From positions 180,011,558-180,075,557 of the forward strand of contig CM063505.1 of NCBI GenBank assembly GCA_032207245.1: 64,000 nt of DNA, given 5' to 3'. Position 1 is the first letter of the stretch; each line of letters opens with the position of its first letter. This DNA comes from Pardosa pseudoannulata. Lineage: Eukaryota > Arthropoda > Arachnida > Araneae > Lycosidae. Below are positions 13,693 to 25,570 of the stretch, in pieces. The notes beneath the pieces are model-generated. The model ran no database searches. It saw nothing but the letters and a program-made list of their open reading frames with translations, and was not told the origin of the DNA. The translations under genes and the position numbers were made by a program.

Positions 13693-15030
13693 AGCCTAGC
13701 ATTCCAACAGTTAAGGTGAACAGAAAAATCCAATGTTCTTAATTATTAAAAACTAATTCAATATGCTAAGCATAAACGATAAAATGAAATACTATACACA
13801 GGAACTCTGTACGTAATGTATAATGAATGACTCATAAAAATAAATTATCACTTTTACCATTCTATGAAACATTGACTGCAGCACAATTTTTAACAAACAC
13901 GAGAAGAGAGAATATATGTTGAGTTTTCACTGATGCATAAGAAAGTAGATGAAAAAAGATACTGGCCACACCTGAATCTTGGATTTTTTTTCCTTTTACT
14001 CAATCCGTCCGGTACAACTGATGATGCTTTGCTGATAGCCAAAGCAATTAGCTAGCGATTGAAATGAGTGAAGTGACTTCAAATACTTGCTGTTCTCTAT
14101 ACATATAGAGAAGGGGAGGACCCCAAATACAAATGATTATCATTGACAGGATAATCTAAAATTAAATTCTGTAAGTGCTCACTAATAATAATTGTCACGC
14201 AAGTAATCTACATGACACACCGATTTGTTCACTGGATTGGTATACATAATACTAACATCAATCATGCGACATTAGTTTTAAATAGAATGATTCGCAATGA
14301 CTACAAAATCAACGACTAGCGATCACAATTTACAGCAGTAAATTTCATAAATTGAAAATCTCATATTTACTTCTATTAATACGCTATTGAAGCTAGTTGC
14401 TGCACATATGAAGGTGCGAATATAGCATTGTGTCGATCTATAGTTAATTAAATCGGAAGGAACCAATTTATTTATCTATAATTAATAGAGAGATGTAGTA
14501 AAAATTATTTGTATGCTTTAAATACCGTTTTAAAAATTAAAGACAACTTTTTTTTCTTAAAAAATATCGGTTACTAAGATTGGGAATTCCTAATTCACAA
14601 TTAAATGTAAAATCTGAGTAGAATAAATTATTGAAAGCAAGTTGACACAAGAAACAGATGTTTTAAAATACACCCATTAACTCTTCATTTGTCCCAAGAA
14701 TTCCAGTTAGTGTCTTATGAAGTCAGTTTACTGCAAACTCGAATCCGATTGTGTTGAAATTTTTAGCAGTAAGCAGAGTTCTATAGGAGGTAGATTGAAT
14801 CAGACCAGGCCAGTCAAATAGATGCTATGCTGGAAATAATATTAATATTACACCTTAAGGTGAAAATAAAAACCAATGACATTCTTGTGGATACAATAAC
14901 GTTTGGTAATTCCAAAATTACAACTCTCTTGATTCCCTAACGTTAAACTGTTATCCTAGACTTTCGGAGAAATATATGCAGATGTTTAGTATTGCTAATT
15001 TCATAGTAAGTGATGCACAAATTTTAAGAG
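13230..15030. other. Gene-free interval with a poly(A) tract
   Basis: AT-rich DNA. A 29-nt A run lies at 13662-13690. No coding or element termini were recognised apart from the neighbouring features. Confidence 0.45.

Positions 15031-15511
<481 letters not shown>

Positions 15512-15568
<57 letters not shown>
15512..15568. repeat. (TA)n microsatellite
   Basis: About 28 TA units immediately right of the TG...CA element. Confidence 0.97.
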
Positions 15569-15569
<1 letters not shown>

Positions 15570-15570
<1 letters not shown>

Positions 15571-16540
15571 TGTTAATCTTCGAACAGAGCTACAATACAC
15601 AGTATATAGCTATAAATGCAAATCCAACGTAAATTACAACACATTCACCGATTAATACATTTAATCTATTTCTATTCGTGCATTACTTAGCTTAGCTTTG
15701 CATCCTTTGCTACATTCTGCAAGATAGGTTTCACCTTCCCTTAATACACAATCTAATAGACAAAATATGATTTCATATGCATTTAAGAAACAGAATCATG
15801 CTTACAGCCAAATACAAACTAATTTAGTTGCACACATAATCTGTTAGTGTTGCTGACCCCATATTTAACCCATAGCTCATCGCCAATATGAAGAGAGACA
15901 GATAGAGGGGGTAATAAACTGCTTATTAATGTAATCATATTTGAATATTAATTCGAAGGAAAAAGAAATATTAAAGATGCAAATGTCAATGCGTTTAGCA
16001 CGACTTCGCCCACTGAAGTTCAATAACTCGAAAGTCGCAGCTAATTATTCTATCGTGTTGAGAGGTTACACACTATAATTAAGGGTGGATCCTCAGTCAT
16101 GCTCCCGGAGCACATACATGGCGTTCACACAAAATTAAGATATCAAGTCATTTCCATTTTTACGCTCGAAAATATAACATTTTCCCACGTTAACTGCATT
16201 TGCGGGATAGCATCATTTGAGACACACCTTAGAAAATATCTAATTGAAAAAGCAAAGGAATTCAAATTCATTCTTCGAATATAAATGATTATTTTTGTAT
16301 GATAAATGTGCATTACATAATTTACAAATAAAATGGACAAATTAAACTGTAAAGTACAAAACCATATTGATCATTCAACACATGTTCTATCTGATTATGA
16401 AAACTAATTTTGCAGAGTTCATTTTATAAAACAAAATACACAACTTAAATGACAGGAATGAAATAAATAAACTGAATACCTGATAATTCGTTTCATTTTT
16501 AAAATAGGAACAGGACATACTAATCAATTCTCCCCTTTAT
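15570..16540. other. Gene-free interval
   Basis: Mixed AT-rich DNA without recognisable coding sequence or element termini. Confidence 0.45.
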
Positions 16541-16548
16541 AATATTGT

Positions 16549-16549
<1 letters not shown>

Positions 16550-16607
<58 letters not shown>

Positions 16608-16753
16608 TATATATATACACACGTTCATATATATATATACACACACGTTCATATATATATACACACACATTCATATATATATATATATATATATACAAAC
16701 ATTCATATATATATATACACACACATTCATATATATATATATATATATATATA
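16550..16753. repeat. TA/CA minisatellite with higher-order unit
   Basis: A leading (TA)n and (CA)n is followed by about five tandem copies of a ~20-24-base unit made of (TA)n, (CA)n and a GTTCA or ATTCA spacer. The spacer recurs at about 16623, 16648, 16669, 16700 and 16726. The variable TA count between spacers shows slippage on top of unit duplication. Confidence 0.9.
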
Positions 16754-16759
16754 ATAGTG

Positions 16760-18540
16760 AAAGAATTGACACAAGAACTCCGCACTTCACGCTGGTCCGA
16801 GGATTACGTCGTCAAATGAATTGGTCAAAAAGAAATTATGGCCTGCATTAAACAATAAAATTTATGAAACGAACTTAAATTTATTTATAAAAAATATGCA
16901 TATATATTATCAATTGTTTATTGGGTGCATTTACAACATTTGTCAATATGACTGTAGGGGGTGCAGGTACGACAAACTACAACGATTCTATTTTGTACAA
17001 CGATTCTATTCAACCGTATTCTATTTTGATGCTGAAAAGGAAAGAAAATAAAGTACTTTATTTTCAAAGACTACAATAAACACCGTACCTTTAAATAAGA
17101 AAGCTATATAAACATTATTATTTTACTTAAAAAAATAATTGTGAAAGTATTTTTTAAAGACTATTTCAAACTAGTTAGTTTCCATTCGAAAACTATAAAA
17201 ATAAAAATAAGCTGTCCTGCGAGCGAACGAAAACAGCAGTAGTTTCGTGAACAGTTTTTTGATATATTGTATATAAGCTAGGAACGTTAAAGATCTGTTA
17301 AAAAATTAATAAAAAAAGCCTTAAACGCATCTCTGGAGTAGTTCGATGATAAATCATCAAGTTTATTCAAGATGGAAAATAACGTAGAAGTAAATAAATA
17401 AATACGGAAACACGCGAAGAACATTATATAAAAAGCTTATTAGGAGAAAGGGAAAAGCATGAAGAGTAGAACAAATATTAAAAACTTACTGGTTTAAAAG
17501 AACAAGCTGGAAGAAATAAAATCCGATTTTAAAATAAGATGGAAGTTATATTACCATATTCAGTTTGAGCTATTCTCCTGTCATTTCCAGATATAACGAA
17601 GCACATATTTTGCTAATCCCAATGAACATCATGCACATCTAGTTTCAAACTACATTTTACAGCCTTTGGGTCAAACCTCGTTGTATAACTCGTACACTTT
17701 TTAACTGAAATGAATGAATAGTACTTGTTCAATAGAAAAATATTTCGGAAAAAAGATCCAGGTGCCTTAAAGAACCCAGGAAGTTTTTAGTTTACGACAA
17801 GCCGGGGTCACGCTAGATAAGACTGTATTCTCGCGTGGCCCCGAAGAAGCTCAAATCTCATCGGGGCCACAAAGGTGTACACCTATATCTAGTACATCTA
17901 TACCTAGTACAGTCTTGCCTCGCTGGCTCTGATCTCATCTAACGGATCATACAAAGAAATTGCTAGCAGAGAGTAATATAGATATAACAGTTATTCCAGG
18001 CGGATTAACGTTGTTAATTCTGCCTTAATATGTGTATATTGATAAACCATTTAAAGCAAATTTAAAACTTCCTTGGAATAATGTGGATGTAAGAAGGTGA
18101 AAAAAAAACATTTACAAAAAAAAAAGCTGAATGCATTATACCAATCTTGAAATAGTGTAGGACTGGATGATGTGCATAAATTGTAATCAAACCTGACAAT
18201 TCAAAAGTAATTTTAAAAAATCTAGTATAACTGATAATCTAGATGGAAAGAAAGATGATTATTTATATATGGATCTGTGTAAAAGTGACAATGAAGATGA
18301 AAACAGAATTCGATAATTGGTATAAAGGTATCCAATATTGAAAAAAAAAATTAAGATCATCTAGTATACCATTACTTTTAAAATAACAATCACTTAGGTA
18401 CATGTAGAAATCTAATTTTTTGGTGCTTTTCTTTACTATTATATGTCATTTATATCCGGCGTATAGCGAGCACCCGTTAATTTCGATCTTAATTTTAATA
18501 TCAAAAGAACGCGTCATGCGCCGGAATATACGGTATACAT
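16760..18540. other. Gene-free interval
   Basis: AT-rich DNA with a GC-rich hairpin at 17835-17870 (separate entry). No coding feature was recognised. Confidence 0.45.
17835..17870. repeat. GC-rich 10-bp inverted repeat
   Basis: GTGGCCCCGA (17835-17844) and its exact reverse complement TCGGGGCCAC (17861-17870) flank 16 bases. GC-rich stems are unusual in this DNA. It may mark a decayed GC-rich element spanning about 17800-17945. Confidence 0.7.
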
Positions 18541-18595
18541 AAAGCAAAATCTGCAGGTCCTTTACTAACAAGTAATTACTAACTTGCAAAATCTG

Positions 18596-19208
18596 CAGGC
18601 CCGTAACTAGGTCCTTTGGCACCCGTGGCAAAAAAATGGCCTGCGTCCCTCCCACCAAAAAGAGTGAGAAAATATATAAGGTTTTTTTCATCTATATCAT
18701 ATATTCAGATAGAACTCAAAAAATATTTTAATTCTTAAAACATTCCTAGTATATTAATTTTTCTTCTATTTTTACCTGATTAATAATTTAAATATTTTTG
18801 AACACTCGGAGGTATATTTTTGATAAACGAAATAGTTTGAGGGGAATATGTATTATTCGTAGGTTAAATTTTCATAAAATATTGATGAATTTCTAAATTT
18901 AAATTTAGTCAAAATTTAAAACGAATTCCCGGATTTTTATTAAGTCATTTTAGGAGTCTGGCAAACATTATATAAGAATCTATAACAAGTTTAGTCTCTA
19001 GAAGCATTTTAAAAAAATAAGAAAATTCATAAGAAAATAAATTCTAAATACTTTGGATTTTATAATTGAAAAATTATTTTTCCACTTCTTATTTCTATTC
19101 GTATCGAATCGTCCTTTTTCGGATCCCATTTTCATCACGGTACGGCGCCCCTATGACTGATGCGCTTGTGGTAAATGCCCCCTTTGCCAGGCCCTAGTTA
19201 CGGTACTG
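18596..19208. mobile_element. Nonautonomous DNA transposon with perfect 8-bp TSD (hAT or P type)
   Basis: The left end reads CAGGCCCGTAACTAGGTCCT and the right end, reverse-complemented, CAGTACCGTAACTAGGGCCT: imperfect terminal inverted repeats sharing CCGTAACTAGG. The element is flanked by identical octamers AAAATCTG at 18588-18595 and 19209-19216. Eight-base duplications are known for hAT and P elements, and CAG...CTG ends fit hAT. The 613-bp interior has no transposase-like frame, so it is nonautonomous. Confidence 0.8.
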
Positions 19209-19331
19209 AAAATCTGTTGTTATTGTAATTTAAATTTTTAATGTTTGTGTATTCCGAAGACACGTGTAATTGTAAATTTTATTTATACATCAAGAAAATA
19301 AAAAGTAGAGAAGGAACAAAATGATTATTAA

Positions 19332-19596
19332 CACTAAACATACCATATAACAGGTCAAATGACCCATAAGGTTTATGTAAAAATTCGATGGGAAATGAAT
19401 TAAAAATTCTTATTCTTTGTGTTTGTAATACATAAAAATTGACAATATACAATTTTGTTCAATTATAATAAAGTTTATTTGTCTATTTCCTTCCAATTTT
19501 CATATTTCATACATTTATAATCAGAAAAAATAAATTCCGGTCATTTGACCAGCTATGGTAGAAATTGGTATGCATTAAGTGTTGGTATGTTTAGTG
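19332..19596 (+). mobile_element. piggyBac-type MITE, copy 1
   Basis: Perfect 14-bp terminal inverted repeats CACTAAACATACCA / TGGTATGTTTAGTG are flanked by TTAA at 19328-19331 and 19597-19600. TTAA duplication is the hallmark of piggyBac transposition. Both subterminal regions carry a GGTCAAATGACC-like palindrome (CAGGTCAAATGACCC on the left, GGTCATTTGACC on the right). At 265 bp it has no coding capacity. A homologous copy lies inverted at 43254-43486. Confidence 0.85.
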
Positions 19597-20177
19597 TTAA
19601 AAAATATTGCACATTCATATAACTCGAATTTCAGCTCCCAACATCCCCATACAAAATCGGCGATGAATGATTAATTGCACGAAATTTGGGGAATGATTGC
19701 GAAGAAATCAATCGTATTCTAACGGACATGCCCGATTAATAATGCATCAAGAAATCCTCTAACAGAAGTGATACCCGGCGCGCCAGACCCGATGACAGCA
19801 AATTAAACGCTAAGCAGACTTAAATAGCTCGTTCTGCGAAGGAGCAGAGATTATCGTGGTGCATGGAAAATCATCCTTCCCGAGAGGAACGTACGCTCAA
19901 GGTGTGTCTGAAGAAAGAGAATATGTGAAAGATGCTGCGCCGTACTACATTAGCCGAAATAATTATGTAATCGCAGTACAACATAATATGCGTGCATTAA
20001 TTACGGTATATCAATATATATTTGTACACTGAATGTATTACATTATGAGTCAGCAAAGCAGTAACGATCTTATGGGAGATTATAAACTCAAAATCGGTGT
20101 TTAACTAAAATTTAAGCAATTTAAATTCTAACACAATCAGCATTTATTTTTATTATCTTAATCTAATACTATTATTA

Positions 20178-20183
<6 letters not shown>

Positions 20184-20226
<43 letters not shown>
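20184..20226. repeat. (TA)n microsatellite
   Basis: About 21 TA units next to a possible TG...CA element. Confidence 0.95.
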
Positions 20227-20230
<4 letters not shown>

Positions 20231-20558
20231 GGTATGGTACCCTTAGCAATGCTCAGCGAGGTGAATTTACTCCGAGCAAGCGAAGTTTTCCTTTTACAGT
20301 TTGGCAACAGCTCTCCCCAGTGGAATGCCGATATAGACGGATGCCTGACGTGAGTTAGACGGCAACGAGTGCAGACGGCACTTCTCGATGCCAAGACGGG
20401 CGCTGATGTTATGCCAGACTGGCACTGATGTCCAGTTTTATTTTAATTGTCCCTAGACATCACCTATTCTGTATATAATGTGTAAATAGTTTAATTAAAT
20501 AAGTTCATTTTAGTTAAGTTTTTGTGCATCTTTTCCACAGGGGGAATAAATCCCCCCA
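20227..20558 (+). mobile_element. Possible solo LTR set in (TA)n
   Basis: A 332-bp GC-richer block starts TGTAGGTATGG directly after (TA)n and ends AATAAATCCCCCCA directly before (TA)n, giving TG...CA ends. It contains a TATA-like TGTATATAATG near 20471 and an AATAAA near its right end inside a GGGGGA/TCCCCC hairpin. These are LTR-like traits, but no second copy is present in the window and the target duplication would be hidden by the microsatellite. A minus-strand 78-codon frame here looks fortuitous. Confidence 0.3.
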
Positions 20559-20569
20559 TATATATATAT

Positions 20570-20624
<55 letters not shown>
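20559..20624. repeat. (TA)n microsatellite, one interruption
   Basis: TA units are broken once by CTT near 20570. The tract ends two bases before the Helitron 5' TC. Confidence 0.95.
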
Positions 20625-20626
<2 letters not shown>

Positions 20627-20627
<1 letters not shown>

Positions 20628-21099
20628 CTTTATATATAAAATTCTTCTGTAAGTGTGTTTGTAATAGAATTCCTCTTACAGGTCTGGACTGATTTTGATG
20701 AAATATTCTGTATGTAATTAAATTGATCCGAGAATGGTTTAATTCACAACTTGATCCGATAAAAAATGTTTTTTTTATATTAAAAATACAGAATTGCGCG
20801 CTTAATGAGATTATTATAATGCCGCTCGAAACCCTTCGCTGCCGACGTATCTGTGGTTCAGTGGTCAACGGGCTTCATTACGAGAAATCTCAGGATCGAA
20901 TCCCCGCACAGGCGATGTGGGAATTTGAATTTAATCTAATTACGTCTGTGATGACTGTACGTGGTTGCGTCAAGTATTTTTTTAAATTTTTTTCTTTACA
21001 TTTCCATCAAAAAGGTGAAATTTATAATTTATTGTAAAACATTTTACAATTTTTAGATTTACAGAGTTAAAACAGGACAACGTCTGTCGGGGCGTCTAG
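20627..21099 (+). mobile_element. Nonautonomous Helitron
   Basis: The 5' end is TCTTTATATATAAAATTCTT, followed by GTCTGGACTGATTTTGATGA. The 3' end is ACAACGTCTGTCGGGGCGTC followed by TAG. Helitrons start with TC, end with CTAG/CTRR and insert between A and T. Here A precedes at 20626 and T follows at 21100. A short hairpin (GACA-loop-TGTC) precedes the terminus, as expected. The start and end closely resemble arthropod Helitron consensus ends known to me. At 473 bp it carries no Rep/helicase. Its interior holds a tRNA-like block at 20840-20905. The 104-codon frame inside has no recognisable homology. Confidence 0.85.
20840..20905 (+). other. tRNA-like segment inside the Helitron
   Basis: TGGTTCAGTGG (20854-20864) fits the RNA polymerase III A box and GGATCGAATCC (20893-20903) fits the B box, at tRNA-like spacing of about 30 bases. 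No clean acceptor stem or anticodon arm could be folded by eye, so it is not called a tRNA gene. It may be a captured tRNA or SINE head. Confidence 0.5.
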
Positions 21100-21100
21100 T

Positions 21101-23940
21101 ATATATGTAATACGGGCGAGATTCATTCAAAATCACAACACAGTTTATTTCTAGTGAGGTACATGAAATCCATACAACAGCCAAGCACTTTTACAACATC
21201 GAGCACCGAGACAATGTGATCATGCACACACACACACTTTTCAAGTAGGGATTTCTCAGGTAAAAAGACTACGAATAATCCCTAAGCACAATTGATCACG
21301 TGATAAAAAATACTCATGTTTAAAGAAAACGAGTTAACTATTGTACAGACACAGGTTGAATTAAGTCTACAGCGTGTCTAGAGGGAAAAATCAGAATTAT
21401 CGCGCAAACTCCCAACGTATTTTATGAACAAAAGTTATTAAATAAATATTAAAATATGTAAATAAGGGATTTTAACATTATATATAAGAGAACTGAAGTG
21501 TTACAAAATTCCCCTAAAAAGCATTTTTTCATCTTTCTAATATAAAGACGTAAGAGGTATAGTAGGTTTTGTTTCCGCAATCAATAAATTAATAATATAA
21601 TAGAAATCATAAGAAGGAAAATCTGAGAGTGAAAATGCACAAATTAACTTGAAGCTACTTAGAGAGAAGAAGAGTACACCGTTGCTCGTGCTGCGTCCTC
21701 AACGATACGTGCTGAACGACAATATGAGATAAAGCCTAGTCCTTCCCGTAATGAAGATACCAATATTTAATCAGCAGTTTCCCCCTTCACACTGAACACA
21801 CAGCGCCCGTAATTCGGCGCAAACAAAAAACTAGCTGGATGCAGTATTATAAATACAAGAATAAGATATAATTAATGTCACAGCTTTTGACTGCTTCATT
21901 CAATAGATTAACCTTAAACAACAGTATAATAATAACGAATTAAAGAAGTAATAACATATTAGGAAATCGATCGACAATTATAAAAACAACTTAATGTTAT
22001 TAAGTTTAACAGACTTTGTGAAATACGACTTGCACACTAACTAGCTGTCTTCCATTTTTTAACTTATACCAGGGGTATCCAATTTTTAGCTTGACAAAAG
22101 ATTTTTTTTTTGGGGGGGAGGGAAGGGGGATCATAGCTTTATAGTTTTTTCTTCGGCGAAATTCATTAAAAAAATCGGTGCAAAAATCATCTAGCAAAAT
22201 TCGTTCTAGATTTATCTTCTAATATTATCATTAACAGTTGGTTGTGAACATCCTGATTAAAAGCATGGTACAATGAAAATTATATCAATAAGTTTCCTCG
22301 TAAAAGATTTTAACTAAATACTTAAGTAAATCTCCGAGTTTGATTGAAATTAATAGTATAATTTTTTCACCAATATATTGTTTCATTCTTTATACATTAC
22401 ACAAACAAGAGATAATTTCGTAACAAGTAATATATATGATAGAAGACAAAATTAATTTGAAGAAAATCAATATCTCACTTTATTAGACAATCAATCAATC
22501 AAACGCCATACCGGGCCCATTTGGCCCTCCAGACTTACCCCGGCGGCGGTGGGAAATCAAAAGTACTGGGCTACTCCACCCCGCATTCAACCTTTCGAAG
22601 AACCCGGGCGCACCCATCGCGTCGCAGTCGCCAACAGGGAGCAAACACAACAGAGTTGCACTTGAGAGGGAGGAGAATTGTTTCCCTCTTTAGTTAGTGT
22701 TCCAGTGTGATATGGAAATTTGGTTTGATATATCTGAATTAACTACGTTTGTGCAGAGGGGGAAGGGTGTGGTCACACAAAAAAATGTAATAAGTGGCAT
22801 TTGGAGACCCAATTCTGCAATTAGTATCCATTCTTATTATTTTCATGTGTTTTAAAATTGTATTCAATTTTTGATGAAGAATTATCTATTCTGCTTTTAA
22901 CTATCCTAATTTACATACATAGTTTAATAATGACCTTGGTTGTGGTGATACTTCTCAAACTTTGATTTATATGAAATGGATGTCTCTTATTTTATTTCTT
23001 TCTAGAAAAGTAACATCATTATTAAAGGCGACGTCAGAAAAAAAAATTGTTATTGGCCACAGAGCATGTATTATAGAGAAACACTTATATATAAATACAT
23101 AAAACTTATTTTACGTTTTAATTTTTAGTCTTTTTGCTCTATTTGTTATTACAAATTGCTGATTGTATTACATTCAACAAAACCAACAAAATAATTTTTA
23201 GAATAATGGTAAGAATATAAAGCCAGATGGAACACATTTCGCATTGCTTCCACGGGAAAAATAAGAGCAAGTTTAAATTAATTAGACGAAACAGTAAAAA
23301 TGTGTCAGCGTCCGTTTAATAAAGTATTTTATTTTATAAAGCTAAATAAATTAAGGACACTAAGAATAGTTTTACTTATGTTTTAATGAAAAAGTTTATG
23401 AAGAAACACAGAAAGTTAAAAATACAAGGCGAGATGTTCAATGACTGTATGTCCTCAAACATTATCTTTTTAAAGATTTCGATTATGAACTGTTTCTGCA
23501 ACGGTAAAACAAAAATAGCCGAGGAAAGACGCAGAAATCGAAAGTATAGAAGGATCCAAACCCCTTTCTCGACCGTATACGCCAATCTGCTTACATCTTT
23601 CTCCGCAGCTGCAAAGCCGATCAAGTTTAAATACGCCCCTGATTAATTCACGATTCATTAACAAGGCAAGCCCGCTGTTAATGTTTATTGTGTTAGATCG
23701 GTCTCTCTCCGTCGGATCCGTCGGTAATCCGATTTGGTCCGCTCATAAAACGCGATATCAGTGATTCGGCCGATACCCAGGAAAGAATTGTCAAGACTGA
23801 ATTATTTAAAAGTGAAAACCCCATTTACATTTATGCCGTCAATAACTACGCTAATAAAAGTTCCAGAAATGCAAGCTCCAAACATTCGTCGTCGGGAATT
23901 TTTCGTATCTTTTATCTGCTTTGATACCATTGCAACAAAA
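21101..23940. other. Gene-free interval with one GC-rich patch
   Basis: AT-rich DNA. A CpG-containing GC patch lies at about 22505-22640 (GGCGGCGGTGGG, CATCGCGTCGCAGTCG). An isolated hAT-like end is listed at 22071. Frames at 23376-23664 overlap on three frames and show no family motif. Confidence 0.4.
22071..22120. mobile_element. Isolated hAT-like terminus
   Basis: CAGGGGTATCCAATTTTTAG resembles the CAGGGGTGTCCAAACTTTT type of hAT end, running into poly(T) and poly(G). A matching right end with an 8-bp duplication was not found, so this may be a truncated copy. Confidence 0.3.
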
Positions 23941-23951
23941 TTGTGCTAAAT

Positions 23952-24786
23952 CAGCGTTTCCCAACCTTTTTGGCTCACGTACCACTTCGTACGCTAAGTT
24001 GTACCACTTTGTAAAAATGAGTGTATTTACTGAATTTTGCTATTTATTTAATTGCATTATCCATTTTATGGGGGTGGAATGTTTTCCCATTACATAATGA
24101 GACAAATTACATTAAAACACGTCTAAACGTCATGCCGGATTAGGATAAACTGACTTTAACATATAAACATATATATCAGCTTTGAAAATATATTATTAAT
24201 AATTTAGAGGTTTGAAAGCAGAAAACGCAGCGCACTCTTTAATTCAAGCGCATGAATCACTAATAACTCCATATAAAAGCGCATGATGCCTAACAATTGT
24301 AAGAGAACGTCTTGAGGTAAGGTAGCTAATGAATCCACGCTGAGCAAGGCTCTTTTGTTAGTCTTTGCCCGCCAAATAAACGACGTCATGTTTGATGGTT
24401 CGATGCCAAAACTGTGTAGTCATGAATAAATACATTATCAAGACATCATCGGTTCTATTACTTCCCATAGGCTTGTCTCTCTCTCTCTCGTGTATCTGTG
24501 TTCAAAATTTCATATTTAAAATAAATAAATAAATAAATAAATAAAAAAGAGCTTTTTACTAATTCCGTACTAGTAAACGGTAATAATAATTTAAGGGCTT
24601 TCCCAGAAAGTTGTTCCCTAATCTTCATCATAGCTTAACGTAAATTTAATTAGATTATATCTTTTGAATTCTACTTATAAAATTCCGTTTGAATGACATT
24701 TTTTTGATTTTTTATGTTCGCCAATACTGATTTTCTTTCGCATACCACCAACTAATGGTGCGCGTACCACAGGTTGGGAAACACTG
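23952..24786. mobile_element. hAT-type element, nonautonomous or decayed
   Basis: The left end CAGCGTTTCCCAACC and the right end, reverse-complemented, CAGTGTTTCCCAACC are good inverted repeats. The similarity continues into the subterminal GTACCAC motifs (CACGTACCACTT on the left, GCGTACCACAGG on the right). CAG...CTG ends are typical of hAT. Flanking octamers TGCTAAAT and TAGAAAAT match at only 5 of 8 positions, so the target duplication is decayed or misplaced. The 835-bp interior includes an (AAAT)n tract at 24521-24546 and no recognisable transposase. Confidence 0.7.
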
Positions 24787-25458
24787 TAGAAAATAAACCT
24801 TACCTATCAAAAGTTGACTCTTCAGTTTGCCTTATTAAAATAACGTAAACATTCACAAAATTTAATATTATGCGTCTTCATGATAATTCTACAAACAGCC
24901 AAATATTCAAACGGGAAAACTTACCTGAAAGGAGAAAAAAGAAACATTTTAAAATATCATCTTTGAAAAATGTATATAAATAAACTTTAAAAAATATTTA
25001 TTTATAAAATTCGATAGCACTCAGCTATGTTTATTTTTATAAGTTATAGTTAGGATGTCACTATTCAACAACAGAGCTATTTCAATAATACAGCAAAAAT
25101 GTTAATTACTAAACATAGGGTTCCCCCTCTTTTTCCAAAAGAAAAATTAAGAACTTTCTAAGGACCAAAGTATCTTTTTATAAGGACCTACATGAAATAC
25201 ACGGCACAACGATATAATTCCTATTTTCTGAGGAACATATTTTAATGATTATGAACCAGAAAAGGCATGTTCAATAAATGCTCTACAACATTTCAGAATT
25301 AAGTTTTTAAAAATATATAAAAATTAATATAACACAAATCTATTTGACAAACACTAATTTTGAAAAATGTACATCTAAAGTTTTTTGAGTGATCAAAGTA
25401 AAAATAAATTGTGAATAAAATACAATATTGAAAACATTGTGTGAGGGTTTAAAAATGA

Positions 25459-25461
<3 letters not shown>

Positions 25462-25518
<57 letters not shown>

Positions 25519-25528
25519 TACATACACA
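25462..25528. repeat. Compound (TA)n(CA)n microsatellite
   Basis: About 16 TA units followed by CA units and CATA interruptions, directly abutting a Helitron-like 3' terminus. Confidence 0.95.
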
Positions 25529-25570
25529 CTAGCTGATTATACCCGAGGTTGCCTGGGAAAGGAGAAAGTT
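25529..25570 (-). mobile_element. Helitron-like 3' terminus (minus strand)
   Basis: On the minus strand the sequence ends with a CCCAGG-CAA-CCTCGGG stem-loop, then TATAATCAGCTAG followed by T. A subterminal hairpin, a CTAG end and a T target are Helitron 3' features, and CAGCTAGT is a common arthropod ending. The matching 5' TC end was not located, so the element's full length is unknown. Confidence 0.45.

Noticed and set aside
20723..21037. 104-codon plus-strand open frame
   Set aside because: Lies wholly inside the nonautonomous Helitron and includes its tRNA-like block; no Rep/helicase motif.
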